Below, piece by piece: positions 27,317-35,987 of a stretch of 64,000 nucleotides of DNA. The stretch comes from Streptomyces griseus (GTDB lineage: Bacteria; Actinomycetota; Actinomycetes; Nanopelagicales; Nanopelagicaceae), in the NCBI GenBank assembly GCA_945865365.1, contig CAMBDL010000008.1, positions 1-64,000 of the forward strand, in the 5' to 3' direction. The notes beneath the pieces were generated by a model. The model was not told the origin of the DNA. It saw only the letters and a program-made list of their open reading frames with translations, and ran no database searches. The stretch's first letter is position 1. Each line of letters begins with the position of its first letter. The position numbers and the translations under genes are program-made.

Positions 27317-28176
27317 TAATACAGTGCATTCGCTAACGCACTACGCGCAGCAGAGAGTCGCGGATCGGATGGATCGACCAATAGAAAAAGTCCAACTAAG
27401 TGTTCGCGAGCTTTATTGCGCACATCGCCAGAGGATTCTTGTACTAAATGAATTAAGCGGCTAAATGCAGCTTCAACGCCGCCGTTGACAATCTCCATAT
27501 CAGCTGCTTGCAGTTGTAACGCAATCTCACTTGGTGAGGCTTGTGCTTTGGCAAGAATGGTATCTAGCTCTAAACCATCGGTACGAATAAGTAGTTGTGT
27601 CTGCGCTAACCCTAGTTTGGCAAAACTATCTGAGGGCTTACGAGCTAAAAGTTTTTTATATGCAGCTTGCGCCAAAATAAATTCACCGGCTTCTAATGCA
27701 GCCATCGCCTCCTCTTCTTCAGGCTCACTTACTTCAATAGGCGCAGCACCAACGCCTTGTTCGCCCGCAAGTACCAAAACTTTATCTATCACTAGTCGAA
27801 TCTGCGCCTCGGGATAGCTTTGTTCAAAAAGCGGCACCATCTGTTCGGCAATGATTGCAACTGCATAAGGGATGCTCTTAGTTTGAAAGGCTTCTGCTAC
27901 CTGCGGCTGGGCATCGATATCAAGACGCCCAAGGATCCAACTACCGGCATATGCCTTTTCTAAAGCGGCCAGAGTTGTCACCATTTCTAGAGACTCTGGT
28001 GAGCGTTGCGACCAGGCAATGATGATGACTGGTTTTTCCTTTGAGCTAGGCAAGACAACTGAGGTTAAGTTTGCGAGAGTAACCTCAAGGCCGGGCATAT
28101 GGGCTGGTGGAGCCGTCTTTGCTCGCCCTAATGAGCTTAAATCAAAGGCTTGTCCAAAGTTTGGGGGCTGACTCAC
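27316..28176 (-). CDS. thioredoxin-like TPR protein (CnoX/YbbN-like)
   Basis: 286 residues: a thioredoxin fold (about 35-130) followed by TPR-like helical repeats (about 155-285), as in CnoX/YbbN. The redox CxxC is missing: the active-site loop reads AWSQRSPESLEMV, so it cannot act as a dithiol reductase, fitting a chaperone-type role. The start is GTG at 28176, 6 bases after TAGTAT. It lies 4 bases after the DUF4032 stop. Confidence 0.82.
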   Translation of the reverse strand: MSQPPNFGQAFDLSSLGRAKTAPPAHMPGLEVTLANLTSVVLPSSKEKPVIIIAWSQRSPESLEMVTTLAALEKAYAGSWILGRLDIDAQPQVAEAFQTKSIPYAVAIIAEQMVPLFEQSYPEAQIRLVIDKVLVLAGEQGVGAAPIEVSEPEEEEAMAALEAGEFILAQAAYKKLLARKPSDSFAKLGLAQTQLLIRTDGLELDTILAKAQASPSEIALQLQAADMEIVNGGVEAAFSRLIHLVQESSGDVRNKAREHLVGLFLLVDPSDPRLSAARSALANALY

Positions 28177-28180
28177 GCTC

Positions 28181-29407
28181 TCATACTACTGGAAGCTCAA
28201 CGCCAGAATCACGGCGGTACGGCAGGATTTCGCTGACGTAGTTATCGGTTGCATCCTCGAGCCCTACGTCACTTCCTTGGTACTCGCTGAGGTACCAACG
28301 ATTTTCCAAAATCTCATGAAACATCTGTGCGCGCTCAACACGGCCACGCATGTGGTGAGGAACTCGCGAAATCGTTGCTTCAAATACTTCAGCAAACCAC
28401 TTTTTAGCTGACTCACTGGCTGAAGCTCCAGATTTTTCTTCACGTGCGTTGTAGCGATCAAAGGATGCCAAAATTCTCTTGGCTTGAAGCTCTTCAGTTT
28501 CAATTCCCATTAATTCGCGTAGGCGTGCAGTGTGGTATCCAGCTGCTACCAATTTTGGTTGGAAAGAAACCAGTTGAGAATCTCCATCGATAGTAATAGA
28601 GACTTCCTCCACAGCAAAACCTAAATCATGTAATTGTCGCATTGCACGTTCAACTGCATGTCGATCTTTTGGATCAAGAAGTTGACGCTCTTTTAGCGCT
28701 GTCCAAATACGCCGGTACCTACGGATAACAGCTTCAGCCGCGCGCACTGGATCCAAACCTGGATAGAGAACGCCCGATAAAGATAAGTCTTCAAGCTCGG
28801 CGGCAACGTTAAACATTGCAATATCTAAGTCATGCTCACGCTGTCCATCGCTTAAGGTTTTTTGAAACTCGCCTGTTTCGGCATCTACAAGATAGGCGGC
28901 AAAGCCTTCAGCATCGCGACGAAATAAAGTATTGGATAGTGAACAATCTCCCCACCAAAATCCAAGCAAGTGAACGCGCACAAGTAAAAGGGCTAAGGCG
29001 CTAGCCATCGTTGTTATGTCATGGGCGGTTACCGAACCCGACAGAAGAACTCGATATGGAAGTGAGTACGGTAGGAAGCGTGTGACGATGGCGCATGGAA
29101 GCTCTTCGCCATTTTTATCTGTGCGCCCCTCCACTACTGCAATCTGTTCTACACAAGGTGCGTTCAGGTGCGAGAGCTCACGCAAGGCTTTGTACTCACG
29201 ATTAGCGAATTCGGCCACAGTCTCTTTAACGGCATAGACTTGCGAATCAGGATCGCTCGTGGCTCGAACCAAGCGAACCACATGTCGCGAAATGCCTCGC
29301 TTTTCAGCAAGTGCTGGGTCTTCAGGCCACTCCTCCAGAGATTGATTCCATGGCAGGCCAGTGACTGCGGCGATCTCATCGCCTAATCCCGTGATTCGCA
29401 GTGCCAT
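28181..29407 (-). CDS. DUF4032 kinase-like protein
   Basis: 408 residues. The N-terminal half resembles lipopolysaccharide/protein-kinase-like folds: YAVKET (possible ATP-binding Lys), an alphaC-like glutamate in EFANREYKAL, the catalytic-loop-like WWGDCSLSNTLF and the metal-loop-like DAETGEF. The C-terminal half holds the DUF4032 domain. Found widely in actinobacteria; the substrate is unknown. It is transcribed away from the AI-2E gene. Confidence 0.8.
   Translation of the reverse strand: MALRITGLGDEIAAVTGLPWNQSLEEWPEDPALAEKRGISRHVVRLVRATSDPDSQVYAVKETVAEFANREYKALRELSHLNAPCVEQIAVVEGRTDKNGEELPCAIVTRFLPYSLPYRVLLSGSVTAHDITTMASALALLLVRVHLLGFWWGDCSLSNTLFRRDAEGFAAYLVDAETGEFQKTLSDGQREHDLDIAMFNVAAELEDLSLSGVLYPGLDPVRAAEAVIRRYRRIWTALKERQLLDPKDRHAVERAMRQLHDLGFAVEEVSITIDGDSQLVSFQPKLVAAGYHTARLRELMGIETEELQAKRILASFDRYNAREEKSGASASESAKKWFAEVFEATISRVPHHMRGRVERAQMFHEILENRWYLSEYQGSDVGLEDATDNYVSEILPYRRDSGVELPVV
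28183..28188 (-). promoter_or_regulatory. candidate -10 box of leaderless CnoX-like gene
   Basis: TAGTAT on the minus strand lies 6 bases before the GTG start, overlapping the end of the DUF4032 gene. Readthrough from the upstream gene is also possible. Confidence 0.4.
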
Positions 29408-29478
29408 GCTTCCTATTCTTGCCTATAAATGTGACGGGAAGATGAACTCCATGTCACCAATGAACTAGGTGGTGACTT

Positions 29479-29484
29479 TACAAT
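29479..29484 (+). promoter_or_regulatory. candidate -10 box of leaderless AI-2E family gene
   Basis: TACAAT lies 6 bases before the ATG at 29491 and there is no ribosome site, so translation would begin on the first transcribed base. Confidence 0.55.
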
Positions 29485-29490
29485 GTATGC

Positions 29491-30618
29491 ATGGCAATTT
29501 CAGCGCGAATAAAGAAGGTCACAGCTCGAAACGTGAAGGCTCCTACAGCACCGAACGATTATGGAGCCTTAGGCGAGCCAATAAACCGCACACATCCCTT
29601 TTACTTTGGATTTATTGCAACGCTAGGTGCACTAATGGCAATTGTATTATTGCGCGCCTTGGCCAGTGTAAGTCAGATCTTTGTACTGATACTTATCGCT
29701 TTATTCCTAGCAACTGGACTTAATCCTGCGGTTGAAGGACTTCGCAGAAGAAATTTCTCTCGCAACGCTGCAGTTGCAGTGATCTTTTCAGCCGTAATTC
29801 TTTTTGTCATCTTTTTTGCACTCGTAGTTTTACCACCAGTTATTTCTCAAGGTACGCAATTAATTGATAAAGCTCCACAATTACTCACAGACTTGAAAAA
29901 TAATTCCACAATTTCAAATCTTAACGATCACTACGGAATCATCGATACACTTCAAGAGAAATTAAAATCTGTAACCTCTAATGGAACATTATTGATATCT
30001 ACTTTCGGTGGAGTAATTGGAGTTGGAAAATCTGTTCTCTCAGGCTTTTTCTCATTCTTGACTGTTCTGGTGCTAACTTTGTACTTTATTACCTCCCTTC
30101 CACAAGCAGTTGAACTTGGCCTTTCACTCGTTCCTTCAACTCGACGTGAACGTGTCGGTCGACTCACTGAAGCGATTATTGCGCGCGTTGGTTCATTTGT
30201 GGGTAGTCAAATTGTTATTGCCATCATGGCATCTATCTTCGTCTTTTTCTTAGCTCTTATTCTTGGCCTGCCTTCGCCAATCGCCATTGGAATGATCATT
30301 CTGGTGTGCGGATTAATTCCACTAATCGGCCACTTCATCGGCTGCTCCATTGTTACGATCATTGCTCTCACACAGTCAGTATTTCTAGGAGCGGTTACTT
30401 TCATCGCTTATGTTATTTATGTTCAAGTTGAAAACTATATTGTTACCCCAAAAATTATGAAAAAGACGCTCGCCGTACCAGGTGCAGTAACTATTATTTC
30501 AGCTCTTATTGGCTCTTCACTTCTGGGGCTAATTGGCGGTCTACTAGCCGTACCCGTTGCTGCTGCAGTAATTCTAATATTAGATGAAGTGGTTATTCCT
30601 CGAGCTAATGATTCTTAA
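29491..30618 (+). CDS. AI-2E family (PerM-like) membrane transporter
   Basis: 375 residues with about seven to eight membrane helices and a large soluble loop (about 125-190) after the third or fourth. The C-terminal motifs GLIPLIGHFIG and QVENYIVTPKIM are diagnostic of the AI-2E/PerM family, whose members export autoinducer-like molecules or exchange Na+ for H+. The actual substrate cannot be told. Its stop overlaps the alpha/beta hydrolase gene by 4 bases, convergent. Confidence 0.88.
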   Translation: MAISARIKKVTARNVKAPTAPNDYGALGEPINRTHPFYFGFIATLGALMAIVLLRALASVSQIFVLILIALFLATGLNPAVEGLRRRNFSRNAAVAVIFSAVILFVIFFALVVLPPVISQGTQLIDKAPQLLTDLKNNSTISNLNDHYGIIDTLQEKLKSVTSNGTLLISTFGGVIGVGKSVLSGFFSFLTVLVLTLYFITSLPQAVELGLSLVPSTRRERVGRLTEAIIARVGSFVGSQIVIAIMASIFVFFLALILGLPSPIAIGMIILVCGLIPLIGHFIGCSIVTIIALTQSVFLGAVTFIAYVIYVQVENYIVTPKIMKKTLAVPGAVTIISALIGSSLLGLIGGLLAVPVAAAVILILDEVVIPRANDS

Positions 30619-31325
30619 AACTCCAGCGGGAGTGCTTCTTGATCGCCAGTCACGATTGAGTTAATCTCAGATAAAACCCGATTTACATAAGGCTCGCCTA
30701 ACCATAAATGTTTTGCCCCGCTCACAGCAATTATTTTTACATGTGGGACCAATGAAAAACGTTGTTGAGCCGCATCTGGTTGTAAGTAATCATCGAGTTC
30801 AGGCACAAGTGCAATAACTGGACGAAGGTCGGTATTCCAATAACGTAATTCTTCATCGGTGGTAGTTCGAAGTGGTGGGCTCAGTAGAATCATTCCCTTG
30901 TGACGAAGATCCTTTGCGTGCTGTAGCGCTAAATCAGTTCCAAAAGACCAACCCACTACCCATACATTTTCAAGGGCTAAAGTATCAAAGCAGTATGAAA
31001 GCATGGCAGCAACATCTAGTCCTTCGGCTTTTCCATTATCAAACTCACCCGTACTGCTCCCGATCTCACTTGTTGTACCACGAGTGTTAAAACGAACTAC
31101 AGTAATCCCAGCCATCGCAGGTAAACGGTTTGCGGCCTTTTTATAAATATGACTGTCCATCATTCCACCTGCGGTAGGAAGCGGATGTAAACATAAAATT
31201 GCACCTCGAGATTGACCAATTGGGGCGGCCACTTCGCCTATTAAATCAATACCGTCGGCGGTCATAACATGAAAAATCCTGCGAATAGCCGGCAAAGTAC
31301 TGCTGGGTCTTACTATCTGCGCCAT
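30615..31325 (-). CDS. alpha/beta hydrolase
   Basis: 236 residues. The nucleophile elbow is GWSFGTD with Ser127; HPLPTAGG near 47-54 forms the oxyanion region and the catalytic His is likely in SGAKHLWLG near the end. RFNTRGTTSEIGSSTGEFDNG resembles the family of small predicted esterases similar to YcjY/dienelactone hydrolase relatives. The substrate is unknown. It is divergent from the aldehyde dehydrogenase, with both promoters packed in 38 bases. Confidence 0.82.
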   Translation of the reverse strand: MAQIVRPSSTLPAIRRIFHVMTADGIDLIGEVAAPIGQSRGAILCLHPLPTAGGMMDSHIYKKAANRLPAMAGITVVRFNTRGTTSEIGSSTGEFDNGKAEGLDVAAMLSYCFDTLALENVWVVGWSFGTDLALQHAKDLRHKGMILLSPPLRTTTDEELRYWNTDLRPVIALVPELDDYLQPDAAQQRFSLVPHVKIIAVSGAKHLWLGEPYVNRVLSEINSIVTGDQEALPLEF

Positions 31326-31332
31326 GCTTCAA

Positions 31333-31338
31333 ATCCTA
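31333..31338 (-). promoter_or_regulatory. candidate -10 box of leaderless alpha/beta hydrolase gene
   Basis: TAGGAT on the minus strand lies 7 bases before the ATG; no ribosome site. Confidence 0.5.
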
Positions 31339-31350
31339 CCGACACCCGAC

Positions 31351-31356
31351 TACGCT
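31351..31356 (+). promoter_or_regulatory. candidate -10 box of leaderless aldehyde dehydrogenase gene
   Basis: TACGCT lies 7 bases before the ATG at 31364. It is 12 bases from the divergent TAGGAT box, so the two promoters must overlap. Confidence 0.45.
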
Positions 31357-31363
31357 CCTCACC

Positions 31364-32845
31364 ATGGCCACAAAACGAAAGCCCTCATTTAATTCACATA
31401 ACCCAGTAAACGATGAAGTTGTAGGTACTTATCCCCTCTGGAGTAAAAATGAAGTCAATGAAGCAGTAGCGCACGCTCGGGTGGCAAGCTCTGCATGGGA
31501 GGCCCTGGGTTTTGCTGGCAGAAAAAAGGTATTGCTAGCCTGGAGTTCACTAATTATTTCTCGAGTCGATCATGTAGCTGAACTTATTTCCCGTGAAACA
31601 GGAAAACCTTTCAGTGATTCGCGCATTGAAGTCAGTATCGCTGCCAACCATATTGGTTGGGCCGCGCGTCATGCCGAAGATGTCATGCGAACTTCCTATC
31701 GCAGGCCTGGTTTGTTGATGGCTAATATGTCGGCGACCGTTGAGCGTGCACCGTTGGGTGTTATTGGAGTTATTGGACCGTGGAACTATCCACTATTTAC
31801 TCCTGTGGGTTCAATCGCATATGCATTGGCCGCTGGAAACACGGTTGTTTTCAAGCCGAGTGAATACACACCTGGTGTTGGAATGTGGCTTGAAGAAAGT
31901 TTTAATGAAGTTGTACCTTTCGCTGATGTGCTTACAACCATCACAGGTTTGGGCGAAACAGGAAAAGCGCTGTGTACAAGCGGTATCGATAAACTCTCAT
32001 TCACCGGATCTACTCGTACTGCTACATTAGTTGCAGCTCAATGTGCTGCAACTATGACACCTGTGATCCTTGAATGCGGTGGAAAAGATCCGGTCCTTGT
32101 CGCTGCAGATGCCGATATTAAGCGTGCAGTGGATGCAACTATGTGGTCGGCCATGGCAAATGCCGGTCAATCATGTATTGGCGCTGAGCGTGTATATGTG
32201 GATGAAAAAGTTGCTGATGAATTTATTGTCCGTGCCGTTGAATTGGCCTCAACTATTCACCCTGGCCCTCCCGGAGATGGAAACTATGGTCCTGCAACAA
32301 TGCCTGCGCAAATCAAAGTTATTCGATCCCATATTAAAGCCGCCCTTGCCGATGGCGGTACATGCGTTTACGGTGGCCCACAATCAGTACAAGCTCCATT
32401 TGTGCAACCAGTCGTATTAATAGATGTTCCAGAGAATTCAACTGCCATTCGCGAAGAGACTTTTGGTCCAATCATTATTATTAATCGGGTAGCTAGTATG
32501 CGCCAAGCAATTGAACTATCTAACGCTTCCAAGTATGGATTAGGTGCCAATGTGTGGTCTAAGCGCCACGGTAAGAAAATTGCATCCCAACTTACATGTG
32601 GCATGGTGGCGATTAATTCAACCTTTGCATTTGCAGCCATACCATCGCTGCCGTTTGGTGGCATAAAAGATAGCGGTTCGGGGAGGGTTCATGGACCTGA
32701 AGGTTTATTGGAATATACATTTGCGCGCACGGTCGTTCGGACTCGTTTCAATTTACCACTACATTTCTTAAGCTTTAAACGCAGAGCTCAAGATGACACA
32801 CTTGTCATTAAGTTAACAAAGTTACTGAAAGGCCGTTTAGGTTAG
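31364..32845 (+). CDS. NAD(P)-dependent aldehyde dehydrogenase (succinate-semialdehyde type)
   Basis: 493 residues of the ALDH superfamily. The catalytic cysteine is C271 (NAGQSCIGAERVYV) and the general base E237 (VILECGGKDPVLV); GPWNYPLFTP and FTGSTRTA bind the cofactor. The closest textbook group is succinate-semialdehyde or broad-range aliphatic aldehyde dehydrogenase; the substrate cannot be fixed from sequence. No obvious operon partner. The end overlaps the next minus-strand gene by 4 bases. Confidence 0.92.
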   Translation: MATKRKPSFNSHNPVNDEVVGTYPLWSKNEVNEAVAHARVASSAWEALGFAGRKKVLLAWSSLIISRVDHVAELISRETGKPFSDSRIEVSIAANHIGWAARHAEDVMRTSYRRPGLLMANMSATVERAPLGVIGVIGPWNYPLFTPVGSIAYALAAGNTVVFKPSEYTPGVGMWLEESFNEVVPFADVLTTITGLGETGKALCTSGIDKLSFTGSTRTATLVAAQCAATMTPVILECGGKDPVLVAADADIKRAVDATMWSAMANAGQSCIGAERVYVDEKVADEFIVRAVELASTIHPGPPGDGNYGPATMPAQIKVIRSHIKAALADGGTCVYGGPQSVQAPFVQPVVLIDVPENSTAIREETFGPIIIINRVASMRQAIELSNASKYGLGANVWSKRHGKKIASQLTCGMVAINSTFAFAAIPSLPFGGIKDSGSGRVHGPEGLLEYTFARTVVRTRFNLPLHFLSFKRRAQDDTLVIKLTKLLKGRLG

Positions 32846-33153
32846 TAACGCGGGGCGTTGCGAGTTCTTTCAGTATTAGGATGGCGATTATTTTTCTTAG
32901 CCCAACATGCGCTGTGCCAATGTCTGCGACCTTCTTCATCGCCATCTAACCAAGCAACTATGTGTGGGGTTGCCATAGGAATCATTTGATCGCACCCGGG
33001 ACATCGATAGGGTTTAGTTGCCCCCGAGCCTGTTAGTTTGCGAACTGTATAGAGACCCTCATGATGTTCTTCGAAGCTTTGATTTGACGTTGCAATTTCG
33101 CGATCATCAGATTTAGGCCGCTTGTTCTTAGGGTAGTTTCTGCGCGGACTCAT
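32842..33153 (-). CDS. small conserved actinobacterial protein with Cys/His zinc-type motif
   Basis: 103 residues from the ATG at 33153; a longer frame to 33441 runs through the divergent ABC gene and is rejected. The N-terminus MSPRRNYPKNKRPK and the C-terminus RTRNAPRY are conserved in actinobacterial proteins often mislabelled as ATP/GTP-binding. YRCPGCDQMIP plus RRHWHSACW looks like a Cys2-His-Cys metal site. No Walker motif is visible. Function unknown. Confidence 0.8.
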   Translation of the reverse strand: MSPRRNYPKNKRPKSDDREIATSNQSFEEHHEGLYTVRKLTGSGATKPYRCPGCDQMIPMATPHIVAWLDGDEEGRRHWHSACWAKKNNRHPNTERTRNAPRY

Positions 33154-33171
33154 GGCCCTATTTTCGCATAG

Positions 33172-33177
33172 TAGTAT
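33172..33177 (+). promoter_or_regulatory. candidate -10 box of leaderless ABC exporter gene
   Basis: TAGTAT lies 6 bases before the ATG at 33184. On the opposite strand TACTAT overlaps it and could serve the small zinc-type gene. Confidence 0.5.
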
Positions 33178-33183
33178 TGGATT

Positions 33184-34035
33184 ATGAACGCAATTGAAGT
33201 GAGCGGCCTTACAAAGAGTTATGGTGCAGTTCATGCGGTTCAAGGAATCGACCTGACGATAGCAACTGGTGAAATCTTCGCCCTGCTTGGACCCAATGGT
33301 GCCGGTAAGACAACTACCGTTGAAATCCTTGAAGGTTTTCGAAGCCGTGATTCTGGGGATGTGCGCGTTCTGGGCTTTGATCCTCGAGAGGAGGGCAAGG
33401 CTGCGCGGCAATGGCGCAATCGCATCGGAATCGTCCTGCAATCCACATCTGACTCGGGTGATTTAACAGTTGTAGAGACTATTGAGCATTTCAGTGGCTA
33501 CTACTCCCATCCGAGACATGTCGAAGAAGTCATACACTCAGTGGGACTAGAAGAAAAATCTGGCGCATTAATTCGCACATTATCTGGTGGTCAGCGCAGG
33601 CGCTTAGATGTCGCCCTTGGAATTATTGGTAATCCCGAGCTCTTGTTTCTCGATGAGCCAACAACAGGTTTTGACCCTGAAGCCCGACGTGCCTTTTGGG
33701 CGCTCATTGAAAGACTTCGTGGAGATGGGACAACGATTCTTCTTACTACGCATTATTTAGATGAGGCTGAGGCGTTAGCAGGCCGCGTCGGCGTAATCAA
33801 CGAAGGCAAGATCGTTGAAGTATCTACACCTACCGAGCTAGGAGGGCGCAGTACTGCACAAGCTCTTGTTTCATGGCGTGATGGCGCAGAAATCAAATCA
33901 GAGGCAACCGATAATCCAACCTTCGTGGTCAGTAAGTTGACTGCACAATTTAATGGAGAGATTCCAGAACTGACAGTTACTCGTCCATCACTTGAAGATA
34001 TCTATCTGAAAATGATTGGGGTAACTCATGAATAA
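33184..34035 (+). CDS. ABC-2 exporter ATPase
   Basis: 283 residues with Walker A GPNGAGKTTT (36-45), signature LSGGQRRRLDVALG, Walker B LLFLDEPTTGFD and the switch His in LLTTHYLDEAEAL. This is the drug/lipid-exporter type (CcmA/NatA class). It overlaps the permease gene by 8 bases. The exported compound is unknown; a secreted protein gene follows the permease. Confidence 0.93.
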   Translation: MNAIEVSGLTKSYGAVHAVQGIDLTIATGEIFALLGPNGAGKTTTVEILEGFRSRDSGDVRVLGFDPREEGKAARQWRNRIGIVLQSTSDSGDLTVVETIEHFSGYYSHPRHVEEVIHSVGLEEKSGALIRTLSGGQRRRLDVALGIIGNPELLFLDEPTTGFDPEARRAFWALIERLRGDGTTILLTTHYLDEAEALAGRVGVINEGKIVEVSTPTELGGRSTAQALVSWRDGAEIKSEATDNPTFVVSKLTAQFNGEIPELTVTRPSLEDIYLKMIGVTHE

Positions 34036-34822
34036 GATTCCAAGTGCGCTATCTCTGGGTATTCGTCGTGGTGGATTAGAGATTAAGCAGTTTTCTCGTC
34101 AACGCGAATCTGTAGTTTTTACCCTACTTTTCCCCGTAATTTTACTGGTTATTTTTGGTTCAGTATTTACCGACACAATCGCACCTAACGTAACTTTCTC
34201 TCAATACTTTGTTGCTGGAATGATTGCTTCAGGATTAGTTAACACTGGATTCCAAGCTCTAGCAATTACGATTCCGCTCGAGCGCGATTTTGGTGCGTTA
34301 AAGCGATTACGTGGAACCCCTATGCCGGCATCAAGTTATTTCATTGGAAAAGTAATTCTGGTCTCTGTCAGTATGGTTATTCAAATTCTGATGCTTCTTG
34401 GCTTTGGTGCTATTTTCTTTGGCGTAGAAATTCCAACGGATATTAATAAGTGGATTACTTTTACCTGGCTAACTTTGCTAGGTAGTGCATGCTCAACGGC
34501 GCTAGGAATCGCATTCTCTATCGTTCCAAAGAGTGGTCGAGGCGCCTCTGCCGTAGTTTCACCTATCGTTATTATCCTGCAGTTCTTTAGCGGTGTATTT
34601 CTTATTTTCACCCAATTGCCTTCATGGATGCAGCAGTTTGCTGCACTCTTCCCACTCAAATGGCTTACACAAGGGATGCGTTCAGTCTTCTTGCCTAACT
34701 CCTTTGCATCTGAAGAAGTCGCTCAATCCTGGGAAAATGGCAAGACCTTTCTCATATTAGTCGTGTGGCTGGCCATAGGTATCTTCTTCTCTGTGCGAAA
34801 GTTCAAGTGGGATCGTGATTAA
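34028..34822 (+). CDS. ABC-2 exporter permease
   Basis: 264 residues with about six membrane helices and a cytoplasmic N-terminus. RLRGTPMPASSYFIGKV and SGVFLIFTQLPSWMQQFAALFPLKWL are ABC-2 type permease motifs. It forms the exporter with the preceding ATPase. It overlaps the next gene by 8 bases. Confidence 0.9.
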   Translation: MNKIPSALSLGIRRGGLEIKQFSRQRESVVFTLLFPVILLVIFGSVFTDTIAPNVTFSQYFVAGMIASGLVNTGFQALAITIPLERDFGALKRLRGTPMPASSYFIGKVILVSVSMVIQILMLLGFGAIFFGVEIPTDINKWITFTWLTLLGSACSTALGIAFSIVPKSGRGASAVVSPIVIILQFFSGVFLIFTQLPSWMQQFAALFPLKWLTQGMRSVFLPNSFASEEVAQSWENGKTFLILVVWLAIGIFFSVRKFKWDRD

Positions 34823-35390
34823 GCGCTTCAGTTTTCTCATTATGGTTGCAATTTTGATTGCACCGACCGCCGATGCTGCTTCAGAATCAGCACCGTCTGG
34901 CCATGCTGTAACGATGGTAAAGAAAAAGGTAACGCTCTCCCCTTCGCCATCACCTACGTGGCCGCCCAAGGGTTTCAAGAAAAATGGCGAGGTGTACGCG
35001 AAGATTCCAACGGCGAAGGAGCTCATTGGAACTGCTTCAAATAGCAAAACCTTAACCCGCCAACTTGCTCAATCAGTAGATGGAGTTCGGATCTGTGAGA
35101 AATATTCATGTGGAGCGGTGCAAGTTGCATCATTAAATGGTTGCACCTGGTGGGAAATTACTGCACAAGTCGTTGGACAAACCTCTGTAGAAGACAAGAC
35201 GATTAAAGTTTATGGATCTATTCGAACAACAATCAGAGAAACGGCAAAACGGCAAATCACAACAGTGCTACTTATTAGTCGAGAGCTTTTACCACTGCGC
35301 CGCACCATTTCTGGAATTATTGCAAAATGCCATCATGATGCAATAAGTGAAAAGATGCCATCAACAACGTATGTGCCAATTAGCAGTTAG
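34815..35390 (+). CDS. secreted protein of unknown function linked to ABC exporter
   Basis: 191 residues from a GTG that overlaps the permease stop by 8 bases. A signal peptide (MIKRFSFLIMVAILIAPTADA) is followed by a low-complexity Ser/Pro linker (SPSPSPTWPPKG, about 42-53) and a compact domain (about 65-190) with cysteines in RICEKYSCG, NGCTWW and AKCHH. I do not recognise the family. Tight coupling suggests it works with the exporter outside the cell. It ends convergently, overlapping pduO by 4 bases. Confidence 0.72.
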   Translation: MIKRFSFLIMVAILIAPTADAASESAPSGHAVTMVKKKVTLSPSPSPTWPPKGFKKNGEVYAKIPTAKELIGTASNSKTLTRQLAQSVDGVRICEKYSCGAVQVASLNGCTWWEITAQVVGQTSVEDKTIKVYGSIRTTIRETAKRQITTVLLISRELLPLRRTISGIIAKCHHDAISEKMPSTTYVPISS

Positions 35391-35959
35391 CGATTCGCTC
35401 CAGGTACCCACAGCTGATCGCCAATTTCTTTATTGGAATAACGCGCAAGTACAAACAGTAGATCTGAACAACGATTCAAATATTTCGCCGTTGTTGTGCT
35501 TACACCGCCGCCAAAGGCGTGAATTGCAGCCCATGTGCAACGCTCTGCACGACGAACTACTGTTCGCGCAACATGTAGGTGAGCAGCCGCTGGCGTACCT
35601 GATGGCAGGACAAATGAACGAAGAGAAGCAAGCTCACTATTATATTTATCGATAGCAGCCTCTAAATATTCAACTTGTGACTCAAGAACTCGCAAAGGCT
35701 CAAATGCGGGTGAATCTATGATGGGCGTACATAAGTCAGCTCCTACATCGAAAAGATCATTTTGAATTCGCACAAGAAGTGCGCGAACATCCTCACTGAG
35801 TTCATCGGTTGAGAGCACAACGCCAATCGAGGAGTTAGCTTCATCTACGGTCGCATACGCCTCAAGGCGTGGATCGTTCTTTGATGTCCGGCTCATGTCC
35901 CCTAGGGACGTCGTGCCGTCATCGCCTGTCTTTGTATAAATGCGCGTTAAATTAACCAT
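35387..35959 (-). CDS. ATP:cob(I)alamin adenosyltransferase, PduO type
   Basis: 190 residues. The N-terminal ATP-binding segment IYTKTGDDGTTSLGD and the arginine-rich helix HVARTVVRRAERCTW are signatures of the MMAB/PduO family that makes adenosylcobalamin. Synteny with murA matches mycobacteria. It implies use of B12 coenzyme, probably with salvaged corrinoid. TAGGCT lies 6 bases before the ATG. Confidence 0.92.
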   Translation of the reverse strand: MVNLTRIYTKTGDDGTTSLGDMSRTSKNDPRLEAYATVDEANSSIGVVLSTDELSEDVRALLVRIQNDLFDVGADLCTPIIDSPAFEPLRVLESQVEYLEAAIDKYNSELASLRSFVLPSGTPAAAHLHVARTVVRRAERCTWAAIHAFGGGVSTTTAKYLNRCSDLLFVLARYSNKEIGDQLWVPGANR

Positions 35960-35965
35960 GCCCGT

Positions 35966-35971
35966 AGCCTA
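35966..35971 (-). promoter_or_regulatory. candidate -10 box of leaderless pduO gene
   Basis: TAGGCT on the minus strand, 6 bases from the ATG at 35959. Only 4 bases separate it from the murA box on the other strand. Confidence 0.5.
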
Positions 35972-35975
35972 TAAG

Positions 35976-35981
35976 TAGACT
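35976..35981 (+). promoter_or_regulatory. candidate -10 box of leaderless murA gene
   Basis: TAGACT lies 6 bases before the ATG at 35988; TTAACC 18 bases upstream (35952-35957) is a possible -35. That -35 falls at the start of the divergent pduO gene. Confidence 0.5.
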
Positions 35982-35987
35982 GCCGCC

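Noticed and set aside
33154-33441. Long N-terminal extension of the small zinc-type protein
   Set aside because: It is antisense to the conserved ABC ATPase gene; the family's usual start MSPRR is at 33153.
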